From: Lactiplantibacillus plajomi
Lineage (GTDB): Bacteria; Bacillota; Bacilli; Lactobacillales; Lactobacillaceae
Direction of reading: 5' to 3'
Assembly: GCF_005405405.1 (NCBI RefSeq)
Contig: NZ_BJDZ01000018.1
Span: 1 to 55,128, forward strand
DNA: 55,128 bases
Shown here in pieces: positions 34,471-42,929 of this stretch; the first letter of the stretch is position 1; each line of letters starts with the position of its first letter. The translations under genes were made by a program, and so were the position numbers. The notes below the pieces were generated by a model that was not told where the DNA came from, did no database searches, and saw only the letters and a program-made list of their open reading frames with translations.

Positions 34471-35304
34471 ATGTTCAAACAACTCCAAACGTTTTGCGTC
34501 GTCTACGAAACCCGCAACTTTTCGCACGCCGCAACCCAACTATTTATTTCACAACCCACCGTCTCGACCCAGATCAAGCAACTCGAAAGTGAACTGCACA
34601 CCACCCTCTTCACCCGTAACGGACGCCAAGAAATTAGTCCGACCGCTAGCGGTAAGTTACTCTACCAACACGCGCAGATCCTCCTGGAAAGCTGGGCGAC
34701 GACTAAAACCGAGATTCAGGCGACCCACCACCTAGTGAAATTACCTTGCCGGATTGCGGCGTCACACACCACCGCTAGCCTGGTATTACCGGGGCTGTTA
34801 ACCGCGTTAGCGCCCCTCGGTAACCACTTCGACTTTCGCATTAAGCTGGCCAATTCGGCTGAGATTCTCACCGCAATGTCGCAACATAAGCTCGACTTCG
34901 GGTTAGTGGAAAAGCCGCTCGTGACCGACCAACTAGACCGCTGGGGGTTCGGCCACGACCAACTCGTACACGCCGGGGATTTCAATAGTCCGCTTTGGCT
35001 ACTGCGCGAAGCCGAGTCCGGCGTGCGCCACTACACCGACGCCTTCTTAAAGGCGCAAAATATTCAACCGCAACAAACCATGACGATCCATAGTAACCAG
35101 GTGATCGCCGACCTGCTCGCCCGCGGCATTGGCCAATCGGTACTTTCAAAGGATGTCCTCAAGCCGACCGTACCGTTCGAAACGTTGGGAGACCAGTACC
35201 GCCGGCAATTTTTCCTGCTAACGCCAAGTGAAGCGAACCCGTTATTAGCCCCGGTTCAACAACTGGTCACCCCCTATTTACGCCGGTGGACGGTGGTGGA
35301 TTAG
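34471..35304 (+). CDS. LysR-family transcriptional regulator (CysB/YeiE-like)
   Basis: The 277-aa protein has the N-terminal LysR helix-turn-helix around residues 16-38 (FSHAATQLFISQPTVSTQIK) and a periplasmic-binding-type effector domain from about residue 90, with LDFGLVEKP near residue 145 and SNQVIADLLARGIGQSVLSK near residue 212. At 277 aa it is slightly short for the family (usually about 290-310). It is divergent from the yeiH-like gene and most likely regulates it, as YeiE does in enterobacteria. The short intergenic region is A/T-rich, with ATAGTTATTATTAATAATCC as a possible site; no TN11A box was fixed. Confidence 0.9.
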   Translation: MFKQLQTFCVVYETRNFSHAATQLFISQPTVSTQIKQLESELHTTLFTRNGRQEISPTASGKLLYQHAQILLESWATTKTEIQATHHLVKLPCRIAASHTTASLVLPGLLTALAPLGNHFDFRIKLANSAEILTAMSQHKLDFGLVEKPLVTDQLDRWGFGHDQLVHAGDFNSPLWLLREAESGVRHYTDAFLKAQNIQPQQTMTIHSNQVIADLLARGIGQSVLSKDVLKPTVPFETLGDQYRRQFFLLTPSEANPLLAPVQQLVTPYLRRWTVVD

Positions 35305-35314
35305 TCCAAAAGTC

Positions 35315-35353
35315 AAAAAATGCCTAGTCAGCAAACCTGACTAGGTATTTTTT
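35315..35353. terminator. Bidirectional terminator
   Basis: AAAAAATGCCTAGTCA and TGACTAGGTATTTTTT form a stem with one mismatch and a 7-nt loop between lysR and the glycosyltransferase operon. Confidence 0.9.
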
Positions 35354-35367
35354 AGCTAAACAATCTC

Positions 35368-36876
35368 CTATTTCACAACCTGCGCCCATTGTTGCCAGAC
35401 CTGATCCGAACTGTACTGTTGACTCGTCCGGTAAGCCGTATTGCTCAACTTTTGCTGGCGCTTCGGGTTTTCAATGACCTTGGTCATTGCTGTCACCAGT
35501 TGATTAACCGCGCCGGATTTAACCAAGTAACCGTTACGGCCATCCTTAACAACGTCGCGCGGACCGTAATTGATGTCATAAGCAATGACTGGTACCCCGT
35601 GACTGAGCGCCTCGACCAATGAGAGCGGCTGGGCGTCGCTATCACCAGTGTAGACGTAGGCACCGGCCTGGTCATAAGCCGCACTTAAATCCGGTTGATA
35701 ACCGGCAAAGGTCACCACGTCGGTGAGGTTAGCGGTCTTGACCTGTTCTTGCAGCTTGGCCTTGGTCGCCCCGTAACCATAGATCTTCAGGGTCGCATCC
35801 TTAACCTTCCGCCGGACTTGGGTAAACGCCGTGATCAACTGGTCGACGTGGCGTTCATTATCCAACCGACCGGCGTAAATGATTTCGTGCGCGTGGCGGT
35901 CCGTCATGGCAATCGGCTGGCGGTCGGCTTGGGCCTTAGAGACAACCGCGGCCGAAATCGTCATAATCGGCCGTTTCGGCTGACCACCCATCCAGGCCGT
36001 TAAGTCCTGCTTTTGTTGCTCAGTACTGGTAATGACCCCGTCAAGGGAGGTTAAGTACTCGTGTAACCCGTACGTGTAGGCGTTGTTCAGGTTCGAATAG
36101 ACCTGGTCGTTGGGATCGACCGCGTGGGGCGTCGGTAACCATAAGTACTTGCGGGCCTTCGTCTGCATATTAATAATCGGCCATTGCGATGCTAACGGCC
36201 GGTCACCGATAAAGACGTTGTCTTCATCAGTGGCACGGTTTAGTTCGTCTAAGAAGAACCGGTAAAACTCATTTTCACCATTAAAGTAGTAATCCTGCCC
36301 CTGATAATCAATCAACTTACATAGCGACACGTAGTTACCACCGTTGGCGTTGTGGACGAAGTAGGCTTCGATGACCCGCTGCCCATCCGGCCGGTAAAAA
36401 ATATCGGTGACCGGTTCACCGTTCGGCGCGACGAAGCGGTCGCGGGCTTTGAACCCGCGGGCATCGTAATCGGTACGTTGAACCAGGTTGTTAAAGCGGT
36501 CGAAGATTTCCACGTAGTAGACGTGACCGACCGTGCCGGGAACAAAGTGTACCTTGGCTACTAGGCGGTCCCCCGCCAACACTTGGCTAACGTTGGGGTT
36601 CGGCTTAACGTCGTAGGCGTCCGGCCAATTCAAATCGGTCATTTTAACCACTTTCGGCGTCAACGCGGTCGTCCCGCGGAAGAAGTCGAACAGGTTGACT
36701 AATTGGTCATCGGCCAACTCAAAGCGGCGCATATTTTGATGAAGCAAGCCGTCGAACTGACGGGTGACCAACTTTGCCGGGACCCCGTGTTCTTTAAAGA
36801 GTTGTAGTCGCTTAAATTCCGCGTGTTCCACCCCGGAATTTAGGGCCATGATATATTGATTAACGAAATAATACAT
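35368..36876 (-). CDS. Glycosyltransferase, GT4 type, TagE/Gtf-like (second of a pair)
   Basis: The 502-aa protein starts MYYFVNQYIMALNSGVEHAE, the same opening pattern as its neighbour and as the TagE/Gtf group of lactobacilli. The N-terminal ~300 residues are family-specific; the C-terminal half is the GT-B domain: HEIIYAGRLDNERHVDQLI near residue 329, LKIYGYGATKAKL, TFAGYQPDLSAAY and SLVEALSHGVPVIAYDINYGPRDVV near residue 418-442, which carries the nucleotide-sugar E-x7-E region. Relatives in L. plantarum (TagE5/TagE6, renamed GtfA/GtfB) O-glycosylate secreted proteins, and others glucosylate teichoic acid. Its start overlaps the upstream gene's stop by one base (TAATG). Confidence 0.88.
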   Translation of the reverse strand: MYYFVNQYIMALNSGVEHAEFKRLQLFKEHGVPAKLVTRQFDGLLHQNMRRFELADDQLVNLFDFFRGTTALTPKVVKMTDLNWPDAYDVKPNPNVSQVLAGDRLVAKVHFVPGTVGHVYYVEIFDRFNNLVQRTDYDARGFKARDRFVAPNGEPVTDIFYRPDGQRVIEAYFVHNANGGNYVSLCKLIDYQGQDYYFNGENEFYRFFLDELNRATDEDNVFIGDRPLASQWPIINMQTKARKYLWLPTPHAVDPNDQVYSNLNNAYTYGLHEYLTSLDGVITSTEQQKQDLTAWMGGQPKRPIMTISAAVVSKAQADRQPIAMTDRHAHEIIYAGRLDNERHVDQLITAFTQVRRKVKDATLKIYGYGATKAKLQEQVKTANLTDVVTFAGYQPDLSAAYDQAGAYVYTGDSDAQPLSLVEALSHGVPVIAYDINYGPRDVVKDGRNGYLVKSGAVNQLVTAMTKVIENPKRQQKLSNTAYRTSQQYSSDQVWQQWAQVVK

Positions 36877-38417
36877 TAGGCTTCCTCACTTTCCGTTTGG
36901 TAAAACTTTTGTGCGGCGCTCATCAGTGGTTGCCAACGCGTCCACACCGCGTCGGTACTATAACGCTTAGCATCGACGTAGGCCTGTTCACTAAACGCCT
37001 GCAGTTGCTTAGGATCTTGCAAGAGCTTGATCATGGCGTCGGCCAAAGCCTGCTCGTCATTAACCGGGACTAACAGGCCGTCCTGTCCGTCACGAATAAT
37101 GTCCCGTGGGCCGTACTTCACGTCGTAGGCAATCTGCGGTACCCCGTGAGCCTGCCCTTCCAGTAGTGCCAACGCAAAGCCCTCCGCCCGCGACGTTAAC
37201 ATCGCTAGTTGGGCGTGGTTGTAAACGCTGGTCAGGTCGGTGGTATAGTCGTTAAAGGTGACGGCATCCGTGAGCTGCAAGTCCTTAACTAACTGCCGGA
37301 GCTTCTTACCGGTATCCCCGTTAGCGTAACCCCAGAAATTCAGGGTAGCATGGGGGACGCTGGCCTTTACGTGTTTGAACGCGCGAATGACTTGATCCTG
37401 TTGCTTTTCTTCGGCTAGGCGGGCCACAAAAATGATGTTGCCGGGCGTCCGCGTCCGCCACGCCGGGTGCTTGGCGTTGATGACATCGTCGGGAACGATG
37501 CCCACTGGAATGGTATAAGTTGCCGGCGTCTGACCGTAACGTTCCACAAAGTCAGCCGTTTGTTGGGCCGTCGACGCGATCACGCCGTTCCATTGCTGCA
37601 AGTTATTCAACGCGTAGGCGTAGTTAAAGTTAAGCTCGGCCGTCTTCGGCTTGGCCGGGTCGTTAACGTGGTTACTATGCAGGTGCATGACCTTAAACGC
37701 CTTGGTCCGCATGTGTAACGCCGCGTAGGCCAACTCGTAGGTCCGGTCAATCACGAAGACCGCACCGGGCGTTCGCCGGTTCAGTTCATCAAGGAAGAAG
37801 CTGGTCATCGCCGTTTCACCGCTAAACGACCAGTCCTGCCCCTGATACTGAATAAACCGGTACAGTGAGTTCTGCACCTTTCCTTGGCGATCCGGCATGT
37901 GGAAAGTTTGGTAGACCACGTTGCCGCTTGGATCAAAGACCTGCTCGCTAGTCACCTTGCCGTCAAAGGTATAGAACTGTTCCAGCCCTTTGAAGCCGCG
38001 GGTGTCGTACCAGTCGGTCTTCACCAACTTACCGTTTTGATCATAATACTGAACATTATTCACTTGGTGTGCGGGCCGCTTGAACGTGTTGACGCGCATC
38101 ACCAACTGGTCGTGCTGGTAAACCACGTAGTTAGCGCCCTCACTTTCGACGCGCAAGTTCGCCCCTAAATGCAGGTCATCAATGGTGAATTGGACCGGCT
38201 TAAAGGTTTCGGACTGCTGAATAAAGTCAAACAGGTTAACTTGATTACTTTCGGCAATCCCGGCGTCGGCTAACGTTTGATGTAACGATAGCGAAAAAAA
38301 GCGGGTTGCCATCTTAGCCGGCACTTGGTGCTGATTAAACAGTGCGAGCCGCTTCATTTCAGCGTGCTCAATTCCCGATTTTTTGGGATTAATACTCGTA
38401 TTCACAAAATAATACAT
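36876..38417 (-). CDS. Glycosyltransferase, GT4 type, TagE/Gtf-like (first of a pair)
   Basis: The 513-aa protein has the same architecture as the gene product downstream: an N-terminus with MYYFVNTSINPKKSGIEHAE and MKRLALFNQHQVPAKMATRF, a middle region including FSGETAMTSFFLDELNRRTP, and a C-terminal GT-B half with NIIFVARLAEEKQQDQVIRAF near residue 330 and LALLEGQAHGVPQIAYDVKYGPRDI around residue 430-455. The two genes form a translationally coupled pair (TAATG), as expected for enzymes that act together. The gene is divergent from a Ser/Thr-rich LysM protein, which makes protein glycosylation an attractive guess. Poly(glycerol phosphate) glucosylation is the alternative. Confidence 0.88.
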   Translation of the reverse strand: MYYFVNTSINPKKSGIEHAEMKRLALFNQHQVPAKMATRFFSLSLHQTLADAGIAESNQVNLFDFIQQSETFKPVQFTIDDLHLGANLRVESEGANYVVYQHDQLVMRVNTFKRPAHQVNNVQYYDQNGKLVKTDWYDTRGFKGLEQFYTFDGKVTSEQVFDPSGNVVYQTFHMPDRQGKVQNSLYRFIQYQGQDWSFSGETAMTSFFLDELNRRTPGAVFVIDRTYELAYAALHMRTKAFKVMHLHSNHVNDPAKPKTAELNFNYAYALNNLQQWNGVIASTAQQTADFVERYGQTPATYTIPVGIVPDDVINAKHPAWRTRTPGNIIFVARLAEEKQQDQVIRAFKHVKASVPHATLNFWGYANGDTGKKLRQLVKDLQLTDAVTFNDYTTDLTSVYNHAQLAMLTSRAEGFALALLEGQAHGVPQIAYDVKYGPRDIIRDGQDGLLVPVNDEQALADAMIKLLQDPKQLQAFSEQAYVDAKRYSTDAVWTRWQPLMSAAQKFYQTESEEA

Positions 38418-38558
38418 TTATTCTCGCTCCCTCATTGATTCATGTGCCTGACGCCTCTGATTATAGCAAATTTTAGTAGCGCTTTTTCTTTTCATGGGGT
38501 GATCTTAACCATTGCGTTGAGATTTTTAACTGAACTTATGGCTTTTAACCGTTCTTTC

Positions 38559-38585
38559 TAATTAGTGACCCCTAGTCATTAATTA
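38559..38585. promoter_or_regulatory. Palindrome in the glycosyltransferase/LysM intergenic region
   Basis: TAATTAGTGAC and GTCATTAATTA are an 11-bp inverted repeat with one mismatch and a 5-nt loop, about 140 bp from both starts of the divergent genes. It is an operator-like site without a known binder. Nothing else stands out in 38418-38723. Confidence 0.5.
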
Positions 38586-38723
38586 CGCAGGACTTGATTA
38601 ATTCCACGCGTCTTTTTCCAAAAAAATCGGGTTGGCACCAAAAAATAATGATACCGCTTAACTATCCGCCTTCAACATGGTAGAATCAGGGGGTGAATTA
38701 TTAACAATTTTATGGGAGTGAAC

Positions 38724-39803
38724 ATGCGAATGAAAGTTAGAAACGTCCTATTATCGTCACTAGCCGCAACCGGCGCGATTGGCCTCGGCACAACCGCTGC
38801 CAAGGCGGACACGGTAACAGTCAAAGCCGGTGACACGGTCAGCGAACTTGCCGTGACCCATAAGTCGAGTATCAAGCAAATTCAAAAACTGAACCACTTA
38901 AAAAACGTCAACTTAATTTACGTTGGTGACAAGCTGAAGGTCAACACCCGCACCACAACCGTTAAGGTAACCCGTAACCACACTGACGTTCCAATGGGGG
39001 CCGTTAACACTGCTAAAACAACGTCAGCGACTAACCAATCCCCGGTCAGTCAGACTAGTCAAGCTCAAATTAGTCAAGCAGTCACGACCAGCAGTTCCCG
39101 GGCCGAAAGTCGTTCAACCGACTCAACGGCAGTTTCGACAGCGACCGCCCCGGCTTCGCAGCAAGCTAGCCGGGTCCGCGTCGCTAAATCCTTACCGGCA
39201 GCCGCGCAAAGCTCCTCCGCAGCATCAACGGTTGCGAAATCAGCCACTAGCCAAGTCTTACGGCGCGCCACCAGTGCAAGTTCCCAACAGACTAGCCAAG
39301 CCACGAGCGCCACTAGTCAAGCAGCGATTCGCACCACTACGAAAACTGCAACCACGACAACCACTAGTGCTGCGAACAGTTCGGCCACAACCACGACCGT
39401 TGCTACTAAACCAGTCAGCACAGCCGCTAAGAAAACGACTAGCAGTACGACTGCAAGTCAAGCTGCAACGAGTAACGCCAGTACCAGCGTAAGTTCAAGC
39501 ACTAGTGCTAGCACCGCACAGTCAACCACCAGCACCACGAGTTCGTCAACTGCTTCGACAAGCAGTAGCACCAGTACGACTTCCGAAACCAGCGCGCGTG
39601 ATTGGATTTCCGAACGCGAATCCGGTGGCTCCTACACAGCGGTTAACGGTAACTACTATGGCAAGTACCAGTTAACGAAGTCGCTGCTGAACGGCGACTA
39701 CTCACCCGCTAATCAAGAAGCCGTGGCGAACACCTACGTTATGAACCGTTATGGATCGTGGGCCAACGCCAAGACTTTCTGGGAAGCTAACGGCTGGTAT
39801 TAA
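38724..39803 (+). CDS. Secreted LysM / Ser-Thr-rich / Apf-type lysozyme-like protein
   Basis: Start ATG 38724 follows GGGAGTGAAC; 359 aa. A signal peptide occupies about residues 1-28 (cleavage after AKA). A LysM domain (about residues 29-72: TVTVKAGDTVSELAVTHKSS) anchors the protein to the wall. Residues about 85-290 are a low-complexity Ser/Thr/Ala-rich linker, a possible glycosylation region. The last ~70 residues resemble the aggregation-promoting-factor end: WISERESGGSYTAVNGNYYG, KYQLTKSLLNGDYSPANQEA, YGSWANAKTFWEANGWY. Apf proteins have a lysozyme-like fold and take part in wall metabolism and aggregation. The adjacent divergent glycosyltransferase pair may glycosylate the linker (inference). 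Confidence 0.92.
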   Translation: MRMKVRNVLLSSLAATGAIGLGTTAAKADTVTVKAGDTVSELAVTHKSSIKQIQKLNHLKNVNLIYVGDKLKVNTRTTTVKVTRNHTDVPMGAVNTAKTTSATNQSPVSQTSQAQISQAVTTSSSRAESRSTDSTAVSTATAPASQQASRVRVAKSLPAAAQSSSAASTVAKSATSQVLRRATSASSQQTSQATSATSQAAIRTTTKTATTTTTSAANSSATTTTVATKPVSTAAKKTTSSTTASQAATSNASTSVSSSTSASTAQSTTSTTSSSTASTSSSTSTTSETSARDWISERESGGSYTAVNGNYYGKYQLTKSLLNGDYSPANQEAVANTYVMNRYGSWANAKTFWEANGWY

Positions 39804-39823
39804 CAGCAAGCAACCAAAGCTAA

Positions 39824-39862
39824 ACGTGGATCCGGCGCAGCCCGTTGATCCACGTCTTTTTA
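39824..39862 (+). terminator. Terminator after the LysM gene
   Basis: ACGTGGATC and GATCCACGT form a 9-bp stem around a 14-nt loop, followed by CTTTTTAAT. Confidence 0.88.
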
Positions 39863-39881
39863 ATCAGGGGGGACTAATCTA

Positions 39882-40394
39882 ATGAAGCTAACGTTAACTA
39901 AAACGACGATTCAACACCACCACTACTGGCTGGCTAGCAGTCCGGTCGGCCTCGCCTTTATCGGGCGTGTGGACGGGGCCGAAAACGAGTGGCAGCAGTT
40001 TTACCCAACCGCCACGGCAAGTATCGACCAGACCAGCAACCAGACCGCCATTCGGGCGTTACGGGCCTACCTTTCCGGCCAGCCGTTTGACCCCGCCGTT
40101 GTACTCGACCTCACCCCTGGGACCCCGTTTCAACAACGAGTCTGGCAAGCGCTACGGCAAATTCCTTACGGTCAGACCCGTAGCTATTCCGAGCTCGCAA
40201 CTAGTATCGCGCGTCCCCGGGCCGTCCGGGCAGTCGCTAGTGCGGTCGCGCATAATCCCCTCCTAATGGCCGTGCCCTGTCACCGAATCATCCGCAAGGA
40301 CGGTCAATTGGGCAACTACCGTGGCGGCGTGGCCATGAAACGGGCGTTACTGACCTTGGAGGACGCTCACTGTCACGCTTGCGGTCGCCCCTGA
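39882..40394 (+). CDS. ogt: Methylated-DNA--[protein]-cysteine S-methyltransferase
   Basis: The 170-aa DNA-repair protein removes O6-alkyl groups from guanine by transferring them to its own cysteine. The acceptor is Cys133 in the motif PCHRIIRKDGQLGNYRGG, and upstream are the Arg-finger helix QIPYGQTRSYSELA and RPRAVRAVASAVAHNPLL. The N-terminal ~80 residues are the less conserved domain of Ogt proteins. The start ATG follows GGGGGGAC; the gene is followed by an ABC operon after a 43-bp gap. Confidence 0.96.
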   Translation: MKLTLTKTTIQHHHYWLASSPVGLAFIGRVDGAENEWQQFYPTATASIDQTSNQTAIRALRAYLSGQPFDPAVVLDLTPGTPFQQRVWQALRQIPYGQTRSYSELATSIARPRAVRAVASAVAHNPLLMAVPCHRIIRKDGQLGNYRGGVAMKRALLTLEDAHCHACGRP

Positions 40395-40437
40395 GTTATG
40401 GGATGATAAACGTATTCTAAGTATGGGAGGCGCCACT

Positions 40438-41337
40438 ATGTTATCAGTTGTACATATCAGTAAAACCTTTGGTCAAGTCAAAGCGTTGGACGACGTGTCG
40501 TTTGACGTGCACGACGGCGAGATCTTAGGGCTGATTGGTCAAAACGGGGCCGGTAAATCGACCACCTTTCACAGCATTCTGAACTTTCTTTCGTTCGACG
40601 GTCAGATTACCTGGAACGGGCAGCCGTTCACCGAGGCCGACTACGATCAGATCGGCTACTTACCCGAAGAACGCAGCTTAATGCCCAAGTTAACGATCAC
40701 CCAACAAATCGTTTACCTCGCTCGCTTAAAGAACCAACCCGCCAAGGTCACCAAGCCGAAAATTGCGGGCTGGATGGACCGCTTTGCGGTTAAGGGGCAA
40801 CCGACCGACCAAATCAAAAAGTTATCCAAGGGGAACCAACAAAAGGTTCAGCTCATTTGCACACTGATCCACGACCCCCAATTAATTATTTTGGACGAAC
40901 CGTTCAGTGGCTTAGATCCAGTCAACGCCGACCTGTTGAAGCAAGCCATCTTAGCGGCAAAGCAACGCGGCGCCACCATCATCTTTTCCAGCCACGATAT
41001 GACCAACGTCGAAGAACTCTGCGATTCGTTGGTCATGTTAAAAAACGGTCGGGTCGTGTTGAAGGGGACGATTGACAGTGTCCGCGAGCAGTTCGGTCGC
41101 ACCCAGCTTTACCTAACTACCGACTGGTCCAAGGAACGACTAGCGGCCCTCGACGGCGTTAAGCACGTTTACCACCTTGGCACCCATCGCTACCGGCTCC
41201 AACTAAACGACGAAGCTGCCGGCAAGACCATTTTTGACGCGGTTTCCGGTGGTCACTACATTACCGAATTCAGCCAACAACCACCGACCCTGGACGCCAT
41301 TTTCCGGACTGAAGCGGGAGGAACCGACCATGAATAA
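40438..41337 (+). CDS. ABC transporter ATP-binding protein (NatA/YhaQ-like)
   Basis: The ATG at 40438 follows GGGAGGCGCCACT; the frame from 40423 has no site. The 299-aa ATPase has Walker A GQNGAGKST at residues 34-42, the signature LSKGNQQKVQLI near residue 128 and Walker B IILDEPFSGLDP near residue 150, then the switch His in IFSSHDMTN. The C-terminal ~80 residues extend past the core as in NatA/YhaQ-type exporters. The partner permease begins eight bases before this gene's stop. The pair resembles Na+/drug exporters of the NatAB class; the substrate is inferred only. Confidence 0.93.
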   Translation: MLSVVHISKTFGQVKALDDVSFDVHDGEILGLIGQNGAGKSTTFHSILNFLSFDGQITWNGQPFTEADYDQIGYLPEERSLMPKLTITQQIVYLARLKNQPAKVTKPKIAGWMDRFAVKGQPTDQIKKLSKGNQQKVQLICTLIHDPQLIILDEPFSGLDPVNADLLKQAILAAKQRGATIIFSSHDMTNVEELCDSLVMLKNGRVVLKGTIDSVREQFGRTQLYLTTDWSKERLAALDGVKHVYHLGTHRYRLQLNDEAAGKTIFDAVSGGHYITEFSQQPPTLDAIFRTEAGGTDHE

Positions 41338-42547
41338 AACCTGGATTGTGACCCTTGAAACCTACCTCCGCCAAGTCAAGTCGTGGAGCTTTCTGACCTT
41401 GGTGCTGATGCCGTTCCTGTTCGTCGGCCTGTCATTCGGGATTTCCTACGTGGCTACCCCCAGCTCGAGTAAAGATAAGACGGCGGTCGTTAGTAGCGAC
41501 CCGCAACTCCGTAACACCTTCCTCAAGCAAAGCGACCTCACCACGACCAAGCGGTACGCCGCCAAAGCACAGGCCCAAAAGGCAACCGACCGCGGTGACA
41601 TCAATGGCTACCTGACCTTAGGGGTTAAAAAGAACCGTTTAACGGCCACCTTTACCGGTCCCACCGAACTGAACAGCGGCGACCAAGCCAAGATCCAGCG
41701 CTTCTTAACGGCGACCCAGTCAGCACTCAACGTCCAGCAGGCCAAGTTAAGCCCGCAACAGACCCAGGCGTTGGCCGTCCAACCGCAATTTAAGCAGCGC
41801 TTGCAACACAAAACCGCTAGTGACAAGCTGGCCAAACAAATTTCCTTTTACATCGTGGTTTTCTTCGTTTACCTGATTTTAACGACCTACTCGGCGATTA
41901 CCGCCCAGGAAATTGCCGCCGAAAAGGGCACCAAGATTATGGAAGTGATCTTCTCCAGTACGACGCCACGGAAATACTTTAACGGCAAAATCTACGGCGT
42001 TTTACTCGTGATTCTCACGCAACTGCTGGTATACCTGGTTGGTGGCATTGCGGTGGTTGCTTTCGCTCAACGTAGCCGCTTAACGGCCGACTTCTGGCAA
42101 CAAAACCAGACGGTGATCAGCCAGATTCTGCACAACTTGCTGTCGGTTAACATGTTATTCGCGTTGTTAGCCGTGTTGCTCTACACGGTCATTTCCGCGT
42201 TTTGCGGTGCCCTAGTCACCCGGGTGGAAGACGCCGGCAAGGCCTCGCAACCAGCGATTTACCTGAACTTGATTACCTTCGCGGTCGCCCTAGCCTTTCA
42301 GAGCAACCCGACCAACGTGCTGGTCAAAGTGCTGTCCTACGTTCCGTTTTTCTCATCCTACCTGATGCCACTACGGTTGATCAATAGCACCGCTACCGGC
42401 GTGGAAGCCGGCATTTCGCTGCTGATTCTACTGGTCACAATCGTCGCCATCATGCTCTACCTCGGCCGTATCTATGGTGGTCTGATGCTGCAAACCGACG
42501 AACTGGGTTTCTGGAAGAACCTGAAACGTGGGTTGAGTCTGAAGTAA
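41330..42547 (+). CDS. ABC-2 type permease (NatB/YhaP-like)
   Basis: The gene starts at ATG 41330, with GCGGGAGGAACCGACC just ahead; the 405-aa protein overlaps the ATPase by eight bases. It has an N-terminal helix (about residues 18-38), an extracellular domain (about 40-175), and then five helices, including FYIVVFFVYLILTTYSAITA near residue 180-200, MEVIFSSTTPRKYFNGKIYG near 215-233 with the NatB-type cytoplasmic loop, and FSSYLMPLRLIN near 342. This ABC-2 layout exports drugs, peptides or Na+; the neighbour ATPase supplies energy. Confidence 0.92.
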   Translation: MNKTWIVTLETYLRQVKSWSFLTLVLMPFLFVGLSFGISYVATPSSSKDKTAVVSSDPQLRNTFLKQSDLTTTKRYAAKAQAQKATDRGDINGYLTLGVKKNRLTATFTGPTELNSGDQAKIQRFLTATQSALNVQQAKLSPQQTQALAVQPQFKQRLQHKTASDKLAKQISFYIVVFFVYLILTTYSAITAQEIAAEKGTKIMEVIFSSTTPRKYFNGKIYGVLLVILTQLLVYLVGGIAVVAFAQRSRLTADFWQQNQTVISQILHNLLSVNMLFALLAVLLYTVISAFCGALVTRVEDAGKASQPAIYLNLITFAVALAFQSNPTNVLVKVLSYVPFFSSYLMPLRLINSTATGVEAGISLLILLVTIVAIMLYLGRIYGGLMLQTDELGFWKNLKRGLSLK

Positions 42548-42654
42548 CCTTTTTAACACAAAACGGCGATGCCCGTACACGCAGTATTTTCTGCTTTACT
42601 ATTTGAATGATGATTTGCCAACAAACAGTAGTCCAACTCACATTGTTGATTACT

Positions 42655-42701
42655 AAAAAGCGTCCCCCAATGATTGAAATAATCATTGGGGGACGCTTTT
42701 T
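42655..42701. terminator. Strong bidirectional terminator
   Basis: AAAAAGCGTCCCCCAATGAT and its complement form a perfect stem of about 21 bp around GAAAT. It lies about 110 bp past the ABC operon and would also end transcripts coming from the right. Confidence 0.93.
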
Positions 42702-42729
42702 AATTGAGGTTCATTTAAGCCGTGAGGGC

Positions 42730-42863
42730 GGTCCTAAAGTGGCTCAGTGGTGTGGTTTGCGTTAGTCGGGGTTGTTTCCCGACTTACCCAAAGACCGAGC
42801 TTTAAGACAAGTGGGTTGCTTGGCTTAAAGTCGTGTCCACCACGTTCCAGCCGCTTTAGGACC
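42730..42863 (+). ncRNA. Structured intergenic element, copy D
   Basis: The best-paired copy: outer arms GGTCCTAAAG and CTTTAGGACC, then GTGGTGTGG with CCACCAC-like bases, GTCGGG (42765-42770) with CCCGAC (42778-42783), and CTTTAAGACAAG with CTTGGCTTAAAG. The segments CTTACCCAAAGACCG and GGGTTGCTTGGCTTAAAG align with copies A-C near 28.7-29.5 kb. It lies in the 380-bp gap between the ABC permease and the CMD gene; the rest of that gap, apart from the terminator, shows nothing. Confidence 0.55.
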
Positions 42864-42929
42864 AACCGGCAAGGCGAAAAGTTGCCACAATTCAGGCTCG
42901 ACTAATCGTAGGACCGATAATAGACGAAA

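Noticed and set aside
34430-34735. 101-codon frame overlapping the LysR start
   Set aside because: It is in another frame over the LysR helix-turn-helix and lacks a binding site; the LysR frame has clear domain motifs.
39232-39492. Frames of 86 and 67 codons over the Ser/Thr-rich linker of the LysM protein
   Set aside because: Low-complexity codons produce open shadows in other frames; they lack signals.
41234-41329. Upstream extension of the ABC-2 permease
   Set aside because: The longer start lies well inside the ATPase gene with no site; GCGGGAGG precedes the ATG at 41330.
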